Below the pieces are notes generated by a model. That model did no database searches. It had not been told where the DNA came from and saw only the letters and a list, made by a program, of their open reading frames with translations. A DNA stretch of 64,000 bases from Sphingopyxis sp. (lineage in GTDB: Bacteria > Pseudomonadota > Alphaproteobacteria > Sphingomonadales > Sphingomonadaceae). Location of the stretch: positions 1,039,001 through 1,103,000 of the forward strand of contig NZ_JADIZJ010000001.1 in NCBI RefSeq assembly GCF_016704835.1, read 5' to 3'. How positions within the stretch are numbered: position 1 is the stretch's first letter; the number at the start of each line of letters is the position of its first letter. A program made the position numbers and the translations under genes. Shown here piece after piece: positions 24,647 to 33,192 of this stretch.

Positions 24647-25510
24647 ATGTTTCCCGTAATCGGCATCGTCGTCCTGCTGCTGCTGGTGTTCGGGGGCTTT
24701 GCGCTGACCGGCGGCAACCTTGGCCCCGTCATGCACGCCTTGCCGCACGAGATGCTCATCATCGGCGGCGCCGCGGTCGGATCGCTGATCATCGGCAATT
24801 CGGGCGCCGACCTGAAGGCGCTGGGCGGCGGGCTCGCCAAAGTGTTCAAAGGCCCGAAGTATCAGAAGTCGGACTATCTCGACTGCATCCTGCTTGTCTC
24901 GACGCTGATGAAGATGATGCGGACCGAAGGCCCGGTGGCGGTCGAACCGCATATCGAGGATCCGGCCAATTCGACGCTGTTTCAGCAATATCCCAAATTG
25001 CTCAAGGACCAGACGCTGATCCACCTGATCTGCGACACGTTGCGCCTGGTCGTCGTGTCGTCGGGGACGCTCGACCCGCATGCGGTCGAAGACGTCATGG
25101 ACGCCGCGCTGAAAAATCATCACCATCACGCGATCAAACCTGCCGACGGATTACAGAACCTGGCCGACGCCTTGCCCGCGCTTGGCATCGTCGCCGCAGT
25201 GCTGGGCGTCGTGAAGACGATGGGGTCGATCGACAAGCCGCCGGAGATTCTGGGCGGGATGATCGGATCGGCGCTCGTCGGTACCTTTCTTGGCGTGCTC
25301 CTCGCCTATGGGCTGGTTGGTCCGTTCGCGACGCGCGCGCGCACCGTGATCGAAAGCGACGGCGCCATGTATCATACGGTGAAACAGCTGATCATCGCGT
25401 CGCTCCACGGCCATCCACAGCCGCTGGTGATCGAGGCGGCGCGTTCGGGGGTCGAACATTCGAACCAGCCGAGCTTTGCCGAGGTCTTTGACGGAATGCG
25501 CGGCCGCTGA
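24647..25510 (+). CDS. motA: Flagellar motor stator protein MotA
   Basis: The 287-residue stator protein has four membrane helices (FPVIGIVVLLLLVFGGFALT at the start; GIVAAVLGVVKTMG and GTFLGVLLAYGLVGP near the end) and the large cytoplasmic loop. With MotB it forms the proton channel that drives rotation. Confidence 0.95.
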   Translation: MFPVIGIVVLLLLVFGGFALTGGNLGPVMHALPHEMLIIGGAAVGSLIIGNSGADLKALGGGLAKVFKGPKYQKSDYLDCILLVSTLMKMMRTEGPVAVEPHIEDPANSTLFQQYPKLLKDQTLIHLICDTLRLVVVSSGTLDPHAVEDVMDAALKNHHHHAIKPADGLQNLADALPALGIVAAVLGVVKTMGSIDKPPEILGGMIGSALVGTFLGVLLAYGLVGPFATRARTVIESDGAMYHTVKQLIIASLHGHPQPLVIEAARSGVEHSNQPSFAEVFDGMRGR

Positions 25511-26367
25511 TGGCCGCGCGTCCGAACATGCCGCGCCCGATCATCGTCAAGAAGATCATCGAGGCGCCGCACGCTGGCCATCATGGCGGGGCGTGGAAGG
25601 TCGCCTATGCCGATTTCGTGACCGCGATGATGGCGTTCTTCCTGCTGATGTGGCTGCTCGGCGCCACGACCGAAAAGCAGCGCAAGGCGCTCGCCGACTA
25701 TTTTGCGCCAACGATCGTCGAGACCAAGCAGGGCAGCGCCGGGTCGAACGGCCTGTTTGGCGGTGATTCGATCGTGTCGGCCGACGATTACCCGCACGCT
25801 GCGGGGCAGACCGGGACGCGCTCGATCACTATCCCCAAGGACGCGGTCGGGGGACCGAAGGAAGCCTCGGGGCGCGAGAGCGAGAAGATGAAGTTCCAGC
25901 AGGTCGCCAAGTCGCTTATGGAGCGGGTGCAGAAACAGGGCGACCTCAAACGTCTGGCGCGCAACCTGCGCTTTACCGAAACCACTGAGGGGCTGCGCAT
26001 CGACGTCATCGACGACGCCGATTTTTCGATGTTCGCGATCGGCACCAGCGAGCTCACTGCCAGTGGTGCGCGGCTGTTCGCTTCGATCGCCGAACCGATC
26101 GCATCGGTTCCCAACCAGGTCATGGTGCGCGGGCATACCGATTCAGCCCCCTGGTCGGCCAAGGCGGGGACCAACAATTGGCGCCTGTCGGTCGACCGCG
26201 CCGAGGTCACCCGCAACTTTCTGGAGTATCGCGGCATCGACAAGACCCGCTTCGCGCGCATCGAAGGGGTCGCCGATCGCGAGCCCTATGTTCCCTCCGA
26301 CCGATTCGATCCGCGCAACCGCCGCATCTCGATCACGCTCGGCTGGCGAACCGCCTCCAGCAATTAG
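25510..26367 (+). CDS. motB: Flagellar motor stator protein MotB
   Basis: The 285-residue protein has one N-terminal membrane helix with the ion-carrying Asp (KVAYADFVTAMMAFFLLMWL) and a C-terminal OmpA-like peptidoglycan-binding domain (VMVRGHTDSAPWS, NWRLSVDRAEVTRNFL). The helix sequence is of the proton type. It overlaps motA by 1 bp. Confidence 0.96.
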   Translation: MAARPNMPRPIIVKKIIEAPHAGHHGGAWKVAYADFVTAMMAFFLLMWLLGATTEKQRKALADYFAPTIVETKQGSAGSNGLFGGDSIVSADDYPHAAGQTGTRSITIPKDAVGGPKEASGRESEKMKFQQVAKSLMERVQKQGDLKRLARNLRFTETTEGLRIDVIDDADFSMFAIGTSELTASGARLFASIAEPIASVPNQVMVRGHTDSAPWSAKAGTNNWRLSVDRAEVTRNFLEYRGIDKTRFARIEGVADREPYVPSDRFDPRNRRISITLGWRTASSN

Positions 26368-26510
26368 TGCCAGTTTGGCAGCATGTCGGAGAGTGAATAA
26401 CGCAATTGCGTCTCCAATACATCCAATCTGGCGATAATGCTTTGTTTTGAATGGGTTATCGTCAGACGGCTAATCTCTTGTTTACCATTTTCGTCAATCT
26501 GTGGATCCAT
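26364..26510 (-). CDS. Candidate small ORF antisense to the motB-activator gap
   Basis: A 48-codon frame on the minus strand reads MDPQIDENGKQEISRLTITH, then a helical segment and DMLPNWH. It is less Arg/Ala-rich than shadow frames nearby, and the DNA here is AT-richer than its surroundings. No convincing ribosome site precedes it, and it overlaps the motB stop by 4 bp. It may be real or chance. Confidence 0.25.
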   Translation of the reverse strand: MDPQIDENGKQEISRLTITHSKQSIIARLDVLETQLRYSLSDMLPNWH

Positions 26511-26549
26511 CGAAAAGGCGCCGAATTGGGGGGCGCGGTGGAGACCAAA

Positions 26550-27611
26550 ATGACCGTGGGGCAGAACAACAACGCAGCGCTTGAGACGCTGATCATCGGC
26601 AGCAGCGCGGCCGCCGCGCAGCTGCGCGACATGATCCGCCGGGTGGCGCGGTCCAATGCTTCGGTCATGCTCTGTGGCCCGTCGGGCTCGGGCAAGGAAC
26701 TTGTCGCCCGGGCGATCCACGACGAAGGCGCCCGCGCCGGCAAAGCCTTTTCGGCGATCAACTGCGGCGCGATCCCCGGCGACCTGATCGAATCTGAATT
26801 GTTCGGGCATGAAAAGGGCAGCTTTACCGGCGCCCACGCCCGCCGCATCGGCCATTTCGAAGCGAGCGAGGGCGGCACGCTGTTCCTCGACGAAATCGGC
26901 GACATGCGTTTCGACATGCAGGTCAAACTGCTCCGCGTGCTGGAAGAACGGACGATCGTGCGCGTCGGCAGCAGCGATGTGAAGGCTATTGACGTCCGCG
27001 TCATTTCGGCCACCCACCAGGATCTCGGCGCCGCAATCGCCGATGGTAAATTCCGCGAAGACCTGTTCTTCCGGCTCGGCGTGGTTGTGCTGCAGGTCCC
27101 CAGCCTCGCCAGCCGCGTCGAGGATATTCCCGCGCTTATTCGTCATTTTCAGCGCAAGATGCCGGGCGAGGCCAAGTGCCGCTTCGACGGCGAGGCGATG
27201 GCGCTGCTGATGCAGCATCGCTGGCCGGGCAACGTCCGCGAACTCAGGAATTTTGTCGAACGCGCCAGCGTGTTGCACGGCGGCGAAACGCTCGGCGCCG
27301 ATGACGTCGTCATCCTTTTGAACCCGACCGCAGCGCTTGCACCGCGGCACGCCGTTCCCAGCAGCTTTGCCGCGGTGCGGGCCAGCGCGGACGATTGCGG
27401 CGTCCCCGCCGCTCCGCACACCAAGGCGCCGGCGCCGGGCCGTCCGATAGACCTCAAGCGCGAAATCGAGACGATCGAACTCGAACAGATCCACGTCGCG
27501 CTTGATCTGGCCGATGGCATCATTTCCGAAGCCGCGCGCCTGCTGACACTGAAGCGCACGACCTTGATCGAAAAGATGCGCAAATACGGGGTTCAGCAGC
27601 AGGCCGCCTGA
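26550..27611 (+). CDS. FleQ-like sigma-54-dependent flagellar activator without receiver domain
   Basis: The 353-residue protein is an AAA+ sigma-54 activator: Walker A GPSGSGKELVARAI (about residues 49-62), the sigma-54 contact loop HEKGSFTGA, Walker B GGTLFLDEIGDM, arginine-finger region REDLFFRLGV and a C-terminal Fis-type helix (ISEAARLLTLKRTTLIEKMR). RRTTLVEKxRKY-type endings are seen in FleQ/FlrA. Only about 20 residues precede the AAA+ domain, so no receiver or FleQ-type regulatory domain exists. Start 26550 has GGAG 7 nt upstream. It very probably drives the sigma-54 promoters at flgA, flgB, slt and fliE. Confidence 0.93.
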   Translation: MTVGQNNNAALETLIIGSSAAAAQLRDMIRRVARSNASVMLCGPSGSGKELVARAIHDEGARAGKAFSAINCGAIPGDLIESELFGHEKGSFTGAHARRIGHFEASEGGTLFLDEIGDMRFDMQVKLLRVLEERTIVRVGSSDVKAIDVRVISATHQDLGAAIADGKFREDLFFRLGVVVLQVPSLASRVEDIPALIRHFQRKMPGEAKCRFDGEAMALLMQHRWPGNVRELRNFVERASVLHGGETLGADDVVILLNPTAALAPRHAVPSSFAAVRASADDCGVPAAPHTKAPAPGRPIDLKREIETIELEQIHVALDLADGIISEAARLLTLKRTTLIEKMRKYGVQQQAA

Positions 27612-27645
27612 CCGGCGCCCGCAACACGAGTTTCAGCACCCGCTG

Positions 27646-27671
27646 AAAAAAGGGGGCTCTGGTCCGCCCCT
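27646..27671 (-). terminator. Weak terminator downstream of fliS
   Basis: On the minus strand GGGGC-N8-GCCCC is followed by CTTTTTT. A second, larger hairpin without a T run lies at about 27736-27770 (ATCGGCCCGC and its complement). Both separate fliDS from the convergent activator gene. Confidence 0.5.
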
Positions 27672-27793
27672 GACCACCCGGCCGCCCGTCCCCACCCAGG
27701 GCGGCCGGGTACCTAGCGGGAATGAGTGAAACGGCATCGGCCCGCACCCTTCCCGGGGCGCGGGCCGATCCTGTGTTGGGGGTAAAGACGCAG

Positions 27794-28183
27794 TCAGCGC
27801 AGCTGTCGCCAGGCGCTGCTGATCGTCAACACCCCGTCGAGCAGTTCAGACAGCGCTTCGGCATCATTTTGCGCCACGGCTTCGTCGAGCTTGCGGCGCA
27901 TGCTGCGGTAGACGCGCGACAGCGCCGTCGCGACGTCACCACCCTTGTCGCGGTCGAGCCCGGCGTCGAGGCCGATCAGGATCGCGCGCGCGCGGTGCGC
28001 GGGCTCGGTCGCCGAAATGCGCTGGCCCTGGCGGACCATCGACCCAAGCACGCCGATCGCGGTTTCGAGCTCGTCATAGAGCATCGTCACCAGCTCGATC
28101 GGATCGGCAGCAGCGGCACGGCTTTCGTGCTGCAAGCGGCGATAAAGCCCGGTCGCGCGGACGGTCGAGGCGGTTGCGGTCAC
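27794..28183 (-). CDS. fliS: Flagellin export chaperone FliS
   Basis: The 129-residue helical protein contains ELVTMLYDELETAIGVLGSM, the FliS signature, and an acidic C-terminal helix. FliS keeps flagellin from polymerising in the cytosol. GTG is the start. It follows fliD by 11 bp. Confidence 0.92.
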   Translation of the reverse strand: MTATASTVRATGLYRRLQHESRAAAADPIELVTMLYDELETAIGVLGSMVRQGQRISATEPAHRARAILIGLDAGLDRDKGGDVATALSRVYRSMRRKLDEAVAQNDAEALSELLDGVLTISSAWRQLR

Positions 28184-28194
28184 AGTGGCGGCCC

Positions 28195-29571
28195 TTAATC
28201 GTTGCCCTGATTGGTCCAGAGCTTGATCTGTTGTTCGAGATAGGTTTGCGTCGCCTTGAACGCCGCGAGCCGCGCGTCGAGCGAGCTATATTGTTTCTCG
28301 AGCCGGGCGCGATAGGCGTCCTCGCGCGTCTCGACATTTTCGAGCTGTTCGAGGAGCGTTGCTTTGCGGCTGTCGAGCGATTTGGTGACGCGGTCGATCA
28401 CCCCGTCGGTAGCGATCGCCTTGTCGCGGATCGCGTCGAGCGTAAAGGCGATGCCGGGGTCGCTCGCTGCGGTCCGCCCGCCGTCTCGGCGTGGATTGAA
28501 CAGCGCCTCGACCGCGCCGGCGTCGGACGCAAGCACTTGCGCCAGCTTGGCTTCATCGACCGCGAGCAGGCCGTCCTTGGTCGTCGAAACGCCGATATCG
28601 GTCAGCTTGTTGATGCTGCCGTGGCTCGACACCACTTGCCCGATCAGTCCCGAAAGTTCGCGTTCGAGTTCGCGAAGCGAAGACGTCGATCCCGACAGTC
28701 CGGCAGCCGACGACAGGCTTTTCTTGAGCTGGTTATACACCGAGACAAAATCGCCGACGGTCTGTTTAATGATGTCGAGCGGGCGGCTGGCTCCGATATC
28801 GACCGGCTGGCCCGGAGCGGCCTTTTTGAGCGTCAGCGACATACCCGGGACGACATCGTCGATGATGTTCGACACGCGGCTGAACGCCACCCCGTCGATG
28901 GTGAATTCGGCGTTGGCGGCGCTTTGCCCCAAGGTCATGCCGCCGCCCGCACCATAGGCAAAGGCCGACAGCGCGGGGTCGGCCCCGGCGTCGACCGCAA
29001 AGGTAAAGGCGTTGGTGGCGCCCGCCGGACCTTTCAGGATCAGGCGGTGGCCGCCCTCGTCGGCGATGATCGATGCCGTCACCCCGCCGCCGCTATTGTT
29101 GATCGCATTGGCAAGTCCGTCGAGGCTGTTGTTGGTGCTGTCGATGGTGATCGTCGTGGCGACGGTACCGACGGTCAATGTCATCGTGCCGGTCCCGATC
29201 GCCGCGGTGCGGTCGGCGACGATCCCCGAATAGCTGCTCTGCGCGCGCGCGAGCTGGTTGACAACAACGGTGGCAGCAAAGCTGTCGGCATAAAGGCCGG
29301 CGCGCGCGGTCGCGCCGAGCACGCTGTCGTCGGACACGGTGGGGGTGCTGCGCAGCGTGCCGTCGCTGACCATCTGGCCCAGCGAATCGGCAAAGCCTTC
29401 GAGGTCCGATCGCGCCTGCGACAATGCGCTGATCCGGGTCTGGTTCGCCTGCGTCAGCGTGTTGATGCGCGCGACCTTCGGCTCGCGTGACGCGGCGGAC
29501 AGGTCGGTGACCAGCTGTTTGGTGTCGATACCCGACCCAAAGCCCAGGCTGTTGGCGATTGAACTGACCAT
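28195..29571 (-). CDS. fliD: Filament cap protein FliD
   Basis: The 458-residue cap protein has the N-terminal SLGFGSGIDTKQLVTDLSAA, a central domain and the C-terminal coiled coil (LEQLENVETREDAYRARLEK, LAAFKATQTYLEQQIKLW). It folds exported flagellin at the filament tip. AAGGAT precedes the ATG. A sigma-28-type promoter at 29594-29620 fits its late expression. Confidence 0.94.
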   Translation of the reverse strand: MVSSIANSLGFGSGIDTKQLVTDLSAASREPKVARINTLTQANQTRISALSQARSDLEGFADSLGQMVSDGTLRSTPTVSDDSVLGATARAGLYADSFAATVVVNQLARAQSSYSGIVADRTAAIGTGTMTLTVGTVATTITIDSTNNSLDGLANAINNSGGGVTASIIADEGGHRLILKGPAGATNAFTFAVDAGADPALSAFAYGAGGGMTLGQSAANAEFTIDGVAFSRVSNIIDDVVPGMSLTLKKAAPGQPVDIGASRPLDIIKQTVGDFVSVYNQLKKSLSSAAGLSGSTSSLRELERELSGLIGQVVSSHGSINKLTDIGVSTTKDGLLAVDEAKLAQVLASDAGAVEALFNPRRDGGRTAASDPGIAFTLDAIRDKAIATDGVIDRVTKSLDSRKATLLEQLENVETREDAYRARLEKQYSSLDARLAAFKATQTYLEQQIKLWTNQGND

Positions 29572-29593
29572 GGCAGAATATCCTTCGCATCCC

Positions 29594-29620
29594 TTAACGG
29601 CGGCGCACGGACGATTTTAA
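29594..29620 (-). promoter_or_regulatory. Sigma-28 promoter of fliDS
   Basis: On the minus strand TTAA-N15-GCCGTTAA (TAAA also fits with a 14-bp spacer) lies about 23 bp before fliD. Its -35 box overlaps the 3' end of flhB. Confidence 0.7.
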
Positions 29621-30756
29621 GCCTGGCGACGCCCCTCGGGATCGAAATGGTGCGTCGGCGGCACATCGACGACCGGCGGCGGTGCTCCCTCGGCTACCAT
29701 GCGTTCGAGCTGGAAGACAAAGGCGAGTACGGTGGCGACCGCGACGAACAGTTCCTCGGGGATCACGCGACCGGCGCGCGCGGTGAAATAGATGGCGCGG
29801 GTCAGCTGCGGATATTCGAGCAGCGGGACATTGGCGCCGCGCGCCAGCTCGCGAATCGACAGTGCGACATCGCCGCGGCCGCGTGCGACGACGACGGGCG
29901 CGGCGTCGATGCCGGGGCGATAGCGCAGTGCGACCGAGAAATGGGTCGGGTTGGTGAGCACGACGGTCGCGTCGGATACCGCTTTGCGCGCCGACCCGCT
30001 GAGGATGTCATGTGCGCGCTGGCGCTGCGCCTGCTTGAGTTCGGGGGCACCGTCGGACTGGCGCATTTCCTCCTTCACCTCCTGCTTGCTCATCATCAGC
30101 CGCTTGTTGCGCTGGAGCCATTGCACCGGGACGTCGATCAGTGCGATGACCACCAGTCCGCCGGCGAGCACCAGCATGGCATGGCCGATCGCCTGTCCGG
30201 CCAGTCCGATTGCGGCGAGCAGGTCGGTCGATGCCATCGTCATGATCGCGGGCAGGCTGCCGTCGACCAGCCAGTAACCGATGGTGCCAAGCAACAGCAC
30301 TTTGGCGAGGGCTTTGCCGAGTTCGGTCGCGCCTTGCAGCCCGAACATGCGTTTGAGCCCGCTCATCGGGTTCATGCGGTTGCCCTTGAACGCCAGCGCC
30401 TTGCCGCGCCAGCCGAACGAGCCGAGCAGTGCCGGACCGGCAACGGCGGCGCCGAGCGCCAGCGCGAACAGGCTGGCGAGCGGCAGCAGGATTTCGACCC
30501 CGTTGCGCATCAGCGCTTCGGCAGGGGCGAAATCGGCGACGTCGGTGGCGGTAAGCGTCAGCCCGCGGCGGAGCAGGTCGCCCGCCGACTGCACGAACCA
30601 GCCGCCCGCTGCGACGATCCAGCCCGCCGCGGCGAGCATCATCAGCGCGGTGGCGAGTTCGCGCGACATCAGCACATCGCCTTCGCGCGCCGAATCCGCC
30701 AGCTTCTTGGCGGTCGGCTGTTCGGTTTTCTGGTCCTGTTCGGGTTTGCTCGCCAT
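29617..30756 (-). CDS. flhB: Flagellar export protein FlhB
   Basis: The 379-residue protein has four membrane helices in its first half and a cytoplasmic domain with the autocleavage site NPTH (VVLTNPTHFSVALRYRPG). Cleavage switches export from hook to filament substrates. It is the last gene of the fliE operon, after fliR. Confidence 0.96.
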   Translation of the reverse strand: MASKPEQDQKTEQPTAKKLADSAREGDVLMSRELATALMMLAAAGWIVAAGGWFVQSAGDLLRRGLTLTATDVADFAPAEALMRNGVEILLPLASLFALALGAAVAGPALLGSFGWRGKALAFKGNRMNPMSGLKRMFGLQGATELGKALAKVLLLGTIGYWLVDGSLPAIMTMASTDLLAAIGLAGQAIGHAMLVLAGGLVVIALIDVPVQWLQRNKRLMMSKQEVKEEMRQSDGAPELKQAQRQRAHDILSGSARKAVSDATVVLTNPTHFSVALRYRPGIDAAPVVVARGRGDVALSIRELARGANVPLLEYPQLTRAIYFTARAGRVIPEELFVAVATVLAFVFQLERMVAEGAPPPVVDVPPTHHFDPEGRRQA

Positions 30757-30760
30757 CGGA

Positions 30761-31540
30761 TCAGAGCCCCGCGAACATCCGCGCGGCGTCGAGCGCGTCG
30801 GACAGGATGCGGACGATCGCTTCGGCCATCGCCGGGGTCGCGACGCCGAGCAGGATAATCCCGGCGAGCAGAGTGGCGGGAATGCCGACCGCGAACAGGT
30901 TGAGCGCGGGCGCCGAGCGGCCGATCACGCCCATGATGATCTGGACGAGGATGAGGACGAAGCCGACCGGCATCGCGATGGTCAGCGCGGCGGCGAACAT
31001 CAGGCTGCCGAACCGGATGACGCTGCCGATTGCGTCGAACGAGGGAAAGGCGTTGCCGGGAGGGAGCGCAACATAGCTGTCGACGATGATATTGATCAGC
31101 ACGAGATGGCCGTCGGCGGCGAGGAACAAGGCGGTCGCCAGCATCGACAGGAACTGGCCGATCGCCGAACTCGATGCACCGCTCATCGGATCGACCATCG
31201 AGGCGAAGCCCAGCCCCATCGCGTTGCTTATCGCCTCGCCCGCAAGCAGCGCGGCGGCGAGCCCCATCTGCAGGATGAAACCAATGCCGAGTCCGATCAC
31301 GACCTCGCCGATGACGAGCAACAGCCCGGGAACCGAGACGATACCCTCGGGCGGCAGCGCCATACCCGAAGCGGCGACCGCGGGGACGCCGACCGCGAGC
31401 GCGATCACCAACCGCAGCTGGACAGGCACGCTGGTCGCGCCGAACACCGGCGCGGCGATGAACGCGGCGCCGGGACGGATCATGCCCAGCATCCATAGCT
31501 GGAGCATCGCCTCGATATTCGGGATGTCGGCGGGGTTCAT
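30761..31540 (-). CDS. fliR: Flagellar export gate protein FliR
   Basis: The 259-residue integral membrane protein has about six helices and the family stretches LVIGEVVIGLGIGFILQMGL and LGFASMVDPMSGASSSAIGQ. It forms the export gate with FliP and FliQ, encoded just upstream. Confidence 0.94.
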   Translation of the reverse strand: MNPADIPNIEAMLQLWMLGMIRPGAAFIAAPVFGATSVPVQLRLVIALAVGVPAVAASGMALPPEGIVSVPGLLLVIGEVVIGLGIGFILQMGLAAALLAGEAISNAMGLGFASMVDPMSGASSSAIGQFLSMLATALFLAADGHLVLINIIVDSYVALPPGNAFPSFDAIGSVIRFGSLMFAAALTIAMPVGFVLILVQIIMGVIGRSAPALNLFAVGIPATLLAGIILLGVATPAMAEAIVRILSDALDAARMFAGL

Positions 31541-31547
31541 CGCCGAA

Positions 31548-31817
31548 TTAGCGGACGAGGTTCGGGATCTGCGCGAAAATGTCGCGGGTGAAATCGGTCA
31601 GCAGCACGAGGATGCTGCCGCCAAAGATCGCGAGACAGATCGCCGCAACGATCAGCTTGGGGACAAAGGTCAGCGTCTGTTCGTTGATCGACGTCGCCGC
31701 CTGCACCATGCCGAGCAGCACCCCGATGACGAGCACCGGGAGGAGCAGCGGCGCCGAGGCGAGCGCGAGGATCCACAAAGACTGCTGCGCCATGCCGACG
31801 AAATAATCGGTTTCCAC
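31548..31817 (-). CDS. fliQ: Flagellar export gate protein FliQ
   Basis: The 89-residue protein has two membrane helices and the signature MVQAATSINEQTLTFVPKLI. Size and position between fliP and fliR are standard. Confidence 0.95.
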   Translation of the reverse strand: METDYFVGMAQQSLWILALASAPLLLPVLVIGVLLGMVQAATSINEQTLTFVPKLIVAAICLAIFGGSILVLLTDFTRDIFAQIPNLVR

Positions 31818-31821
31818 GTCG

Positions 31822-32592
31822 CTATGTCCCGAACGAGGCGGCGAGCGAGCCCATCGTCAGCGCCCATCCGTCGACAAGCACGAAGAGCAGGAGCTTGAAC
31901 GGCATCGAGATGATTGTTGGCGACAACATCATCATGCCGAGCGACATCAGCGCCGAGGCGACGATCAGGTCGATGACGAGGAAGGGCAGGAAGATCAGGA
32001 AGCCGATCTGAAAAGCGGTCTTGAGTTCGCTGGTGACAAAGGCGGGGAGCAGGATCGAGAAGGGCACGTCCTTCGGGCTGGCATAGGTCGGCGCCTTGGC
32101 GATCTTGGCGAACATCATCAGGTCGGATTTGCGCGTCTGCGTCATCATGAAACCATGGAGCGCCACGCCCGAGCGCGACACCGCTTCGCCGATATCGATC
32201 TGTTCCTGACCATAGGGTTCGATCGCGACGCGGTTCACTTCGCTGATCACCGGCTGCATCACGAACAGTGACAGGAACAGGCTGAGGCCGACGAGCACCT
32301 GGTTCGGCGGCGTCTGTTGCAGCCCGAGCGCGTGGCGCAGGATCGACAGCACGATGATGATGCGGGTGAAGCTGGTCATCATGAGCAGCAGCGACGGCAG
32401 CACCGTCAACAGGCTCATGAGGACAAGAATTTGCAGCGACAGGCTGAGCGGACGGCCATCGCCGCCGATGTCGTTCACCGCGCGGCTGAGCCCGTCGGCG
32501 GTCTGCGCAAAAGCGGCGGGGGCGGCGCAAAGCAGCGCGAAGCCGCCAATCAGGGCCGCGGCACGCAGGCCGGTCTTGCGATCAATCCGCAT
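31822..32592 (-). CDS. fliP: Flagellar export gate protein FliP
   Basis: The 256-residue protein starts at MRIDRKTGLR with a cleavable signal peptide (LIGGFALLCAAPAAFAQT), then LTVLPSLLLMMTSFTRIIIV, QTPPNQVLVGLSLFLSLFVM and the C-terminal MMMLSPTIISMPFKLLLFVL. These are FliP hallmarks. The start overlaps fliO by 11 bp; upstream in-frame sequence is fliO read out of frame. Confidence 0.96.
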   Translation of the reverse strand: MRIDRKTGLRAAALIGGFALLCAAPAAFAQTADGLSRAVNDIGGDGRPLSLSLQILVLMSLLTVLPSLLLMMTSFTRIIIVLSILRHALGLQQTPPNQVLVGLSLFLSLFVMQPVISEVNRVAIEPYGQEQIDIGEAVSRSGVALHGFMMTQTRKSDLMMFAKIAKAPTYASPKDVPFSILLPAFVTSELKTAFQIGFLIFLPFLVIDLIVASALMSLGMMMLSPTIISMPFKLLLFVLVDGWALTMGSLAASFGT

Positions 32593-32860
32593 GGAAGTCG
32601 CCCTGACTATCGTCGGCGATGCGGGTAATGCCATTGCGCGACACCGCGACGAGGATCCGCTGTCCGGCGAATTCGACCACCGCGAGTTTCGATCCCGGTC
32701 CGAGCGGCAGCACATCGACCATCTCGACCGCGCGTGTCTTGGTACCACCGCCGACGAGTGGAACGCCCATCTGCACGCGCTTCCACAACCACAGGCTGCC
32801 CCATGCCATGCCGCCGACGAGCGGCAGCAGGATGAGCAGGCGAAGGATATATTCGAACAT
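32582..32860 (-). CDS. fliO: FliO-type export gate assembly protein
   Basis: The 92-residue protein has one N-terminal membrane helix (LRLLILLPLVGGMAWGSLWL) and a small beta-rich cytoplasmic domain (RAVEMVDVLPLGPGSKLAVV). Size and place between fliN and fliP fit FliO, which helps FliP assemble. FliO is poorly conserved, so order carries much of the weight. Confidence 0.82.
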   Translation of the reverse strand: MFEYILRLLILLPLVGGMAWGSLWLWKRVQMGVPLVGGGTKTRAVEMVDVLPLGPGSKLAVVEFAGQRILVAVSRNGITRIADDSQGDFHAD

Positions 32861-33192
32861 CAGCCTCTCCGCTCGAAGCCTTCGAGGCCGCGCGCTGGCG
32901 CGACGACTTCGGCGACCTGGATCCCGTAACGGCCATCAACGCTGACGATCTCGCCCTTCGCAATGAGGGTGCCGTTGGCATAAATGTCGAGCAGATCTGT
33001 CGCGGCGCGGTCGAGTTCGATCACGCTGCCTTCGTCGATCGCGAGCAGTTCGGCGAGCGTCATCGAGGTCGATCCGACCTCGACCGACACGCGCAGCGAG
33101 ACGCCCGCGAGCAGGTCGAAATTGGGCGCCGCAGCGATATTCTTGTTATCGCGGCGGTCGGCGCGGGTCGGCGCGTCGCTGAGATCAGTCAT
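32860..33192 (-). CDS. fliN: Flagellar motor switch protein FliN
   Basis: The 110-residue C-ring protein has the SpoA fold (SLRVSVEVGSTSMTLAELLA, DEGSVIELDRAATDLLDIYA, KGEIVSVDGRYGIQVAEVV). It overlaps fliM by 8 bp and fliO by 1 bp. Confidence 0.95.
   Translation of the reverse strand: MTDLSDAPTRADRRDNKNIAAAPNFDLLAGVSLRVSVEVGSTSMTLAELLAIDEGSVIELDRAATDLLDIYANGTLIAKGEIVSVDGRYGIQVAEVVAPARGLEGFERRG

Noticed and set aside
26364..26549. Sigma-54 or sigma-28 promoter for the activator gene
   Set aside because: TGGCA-like and GACGATAA-like fragments are present but the partner boxes are not at the right spacing.
28174..29490. 438-codon plus-strand frame
   Set aside because: Antisense to fliD and fliS; no recognisable protein.
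29647..30858. 403-codon plus-strand frame
   Set aside because: Antisense to flhB; charged low-complexity composition.
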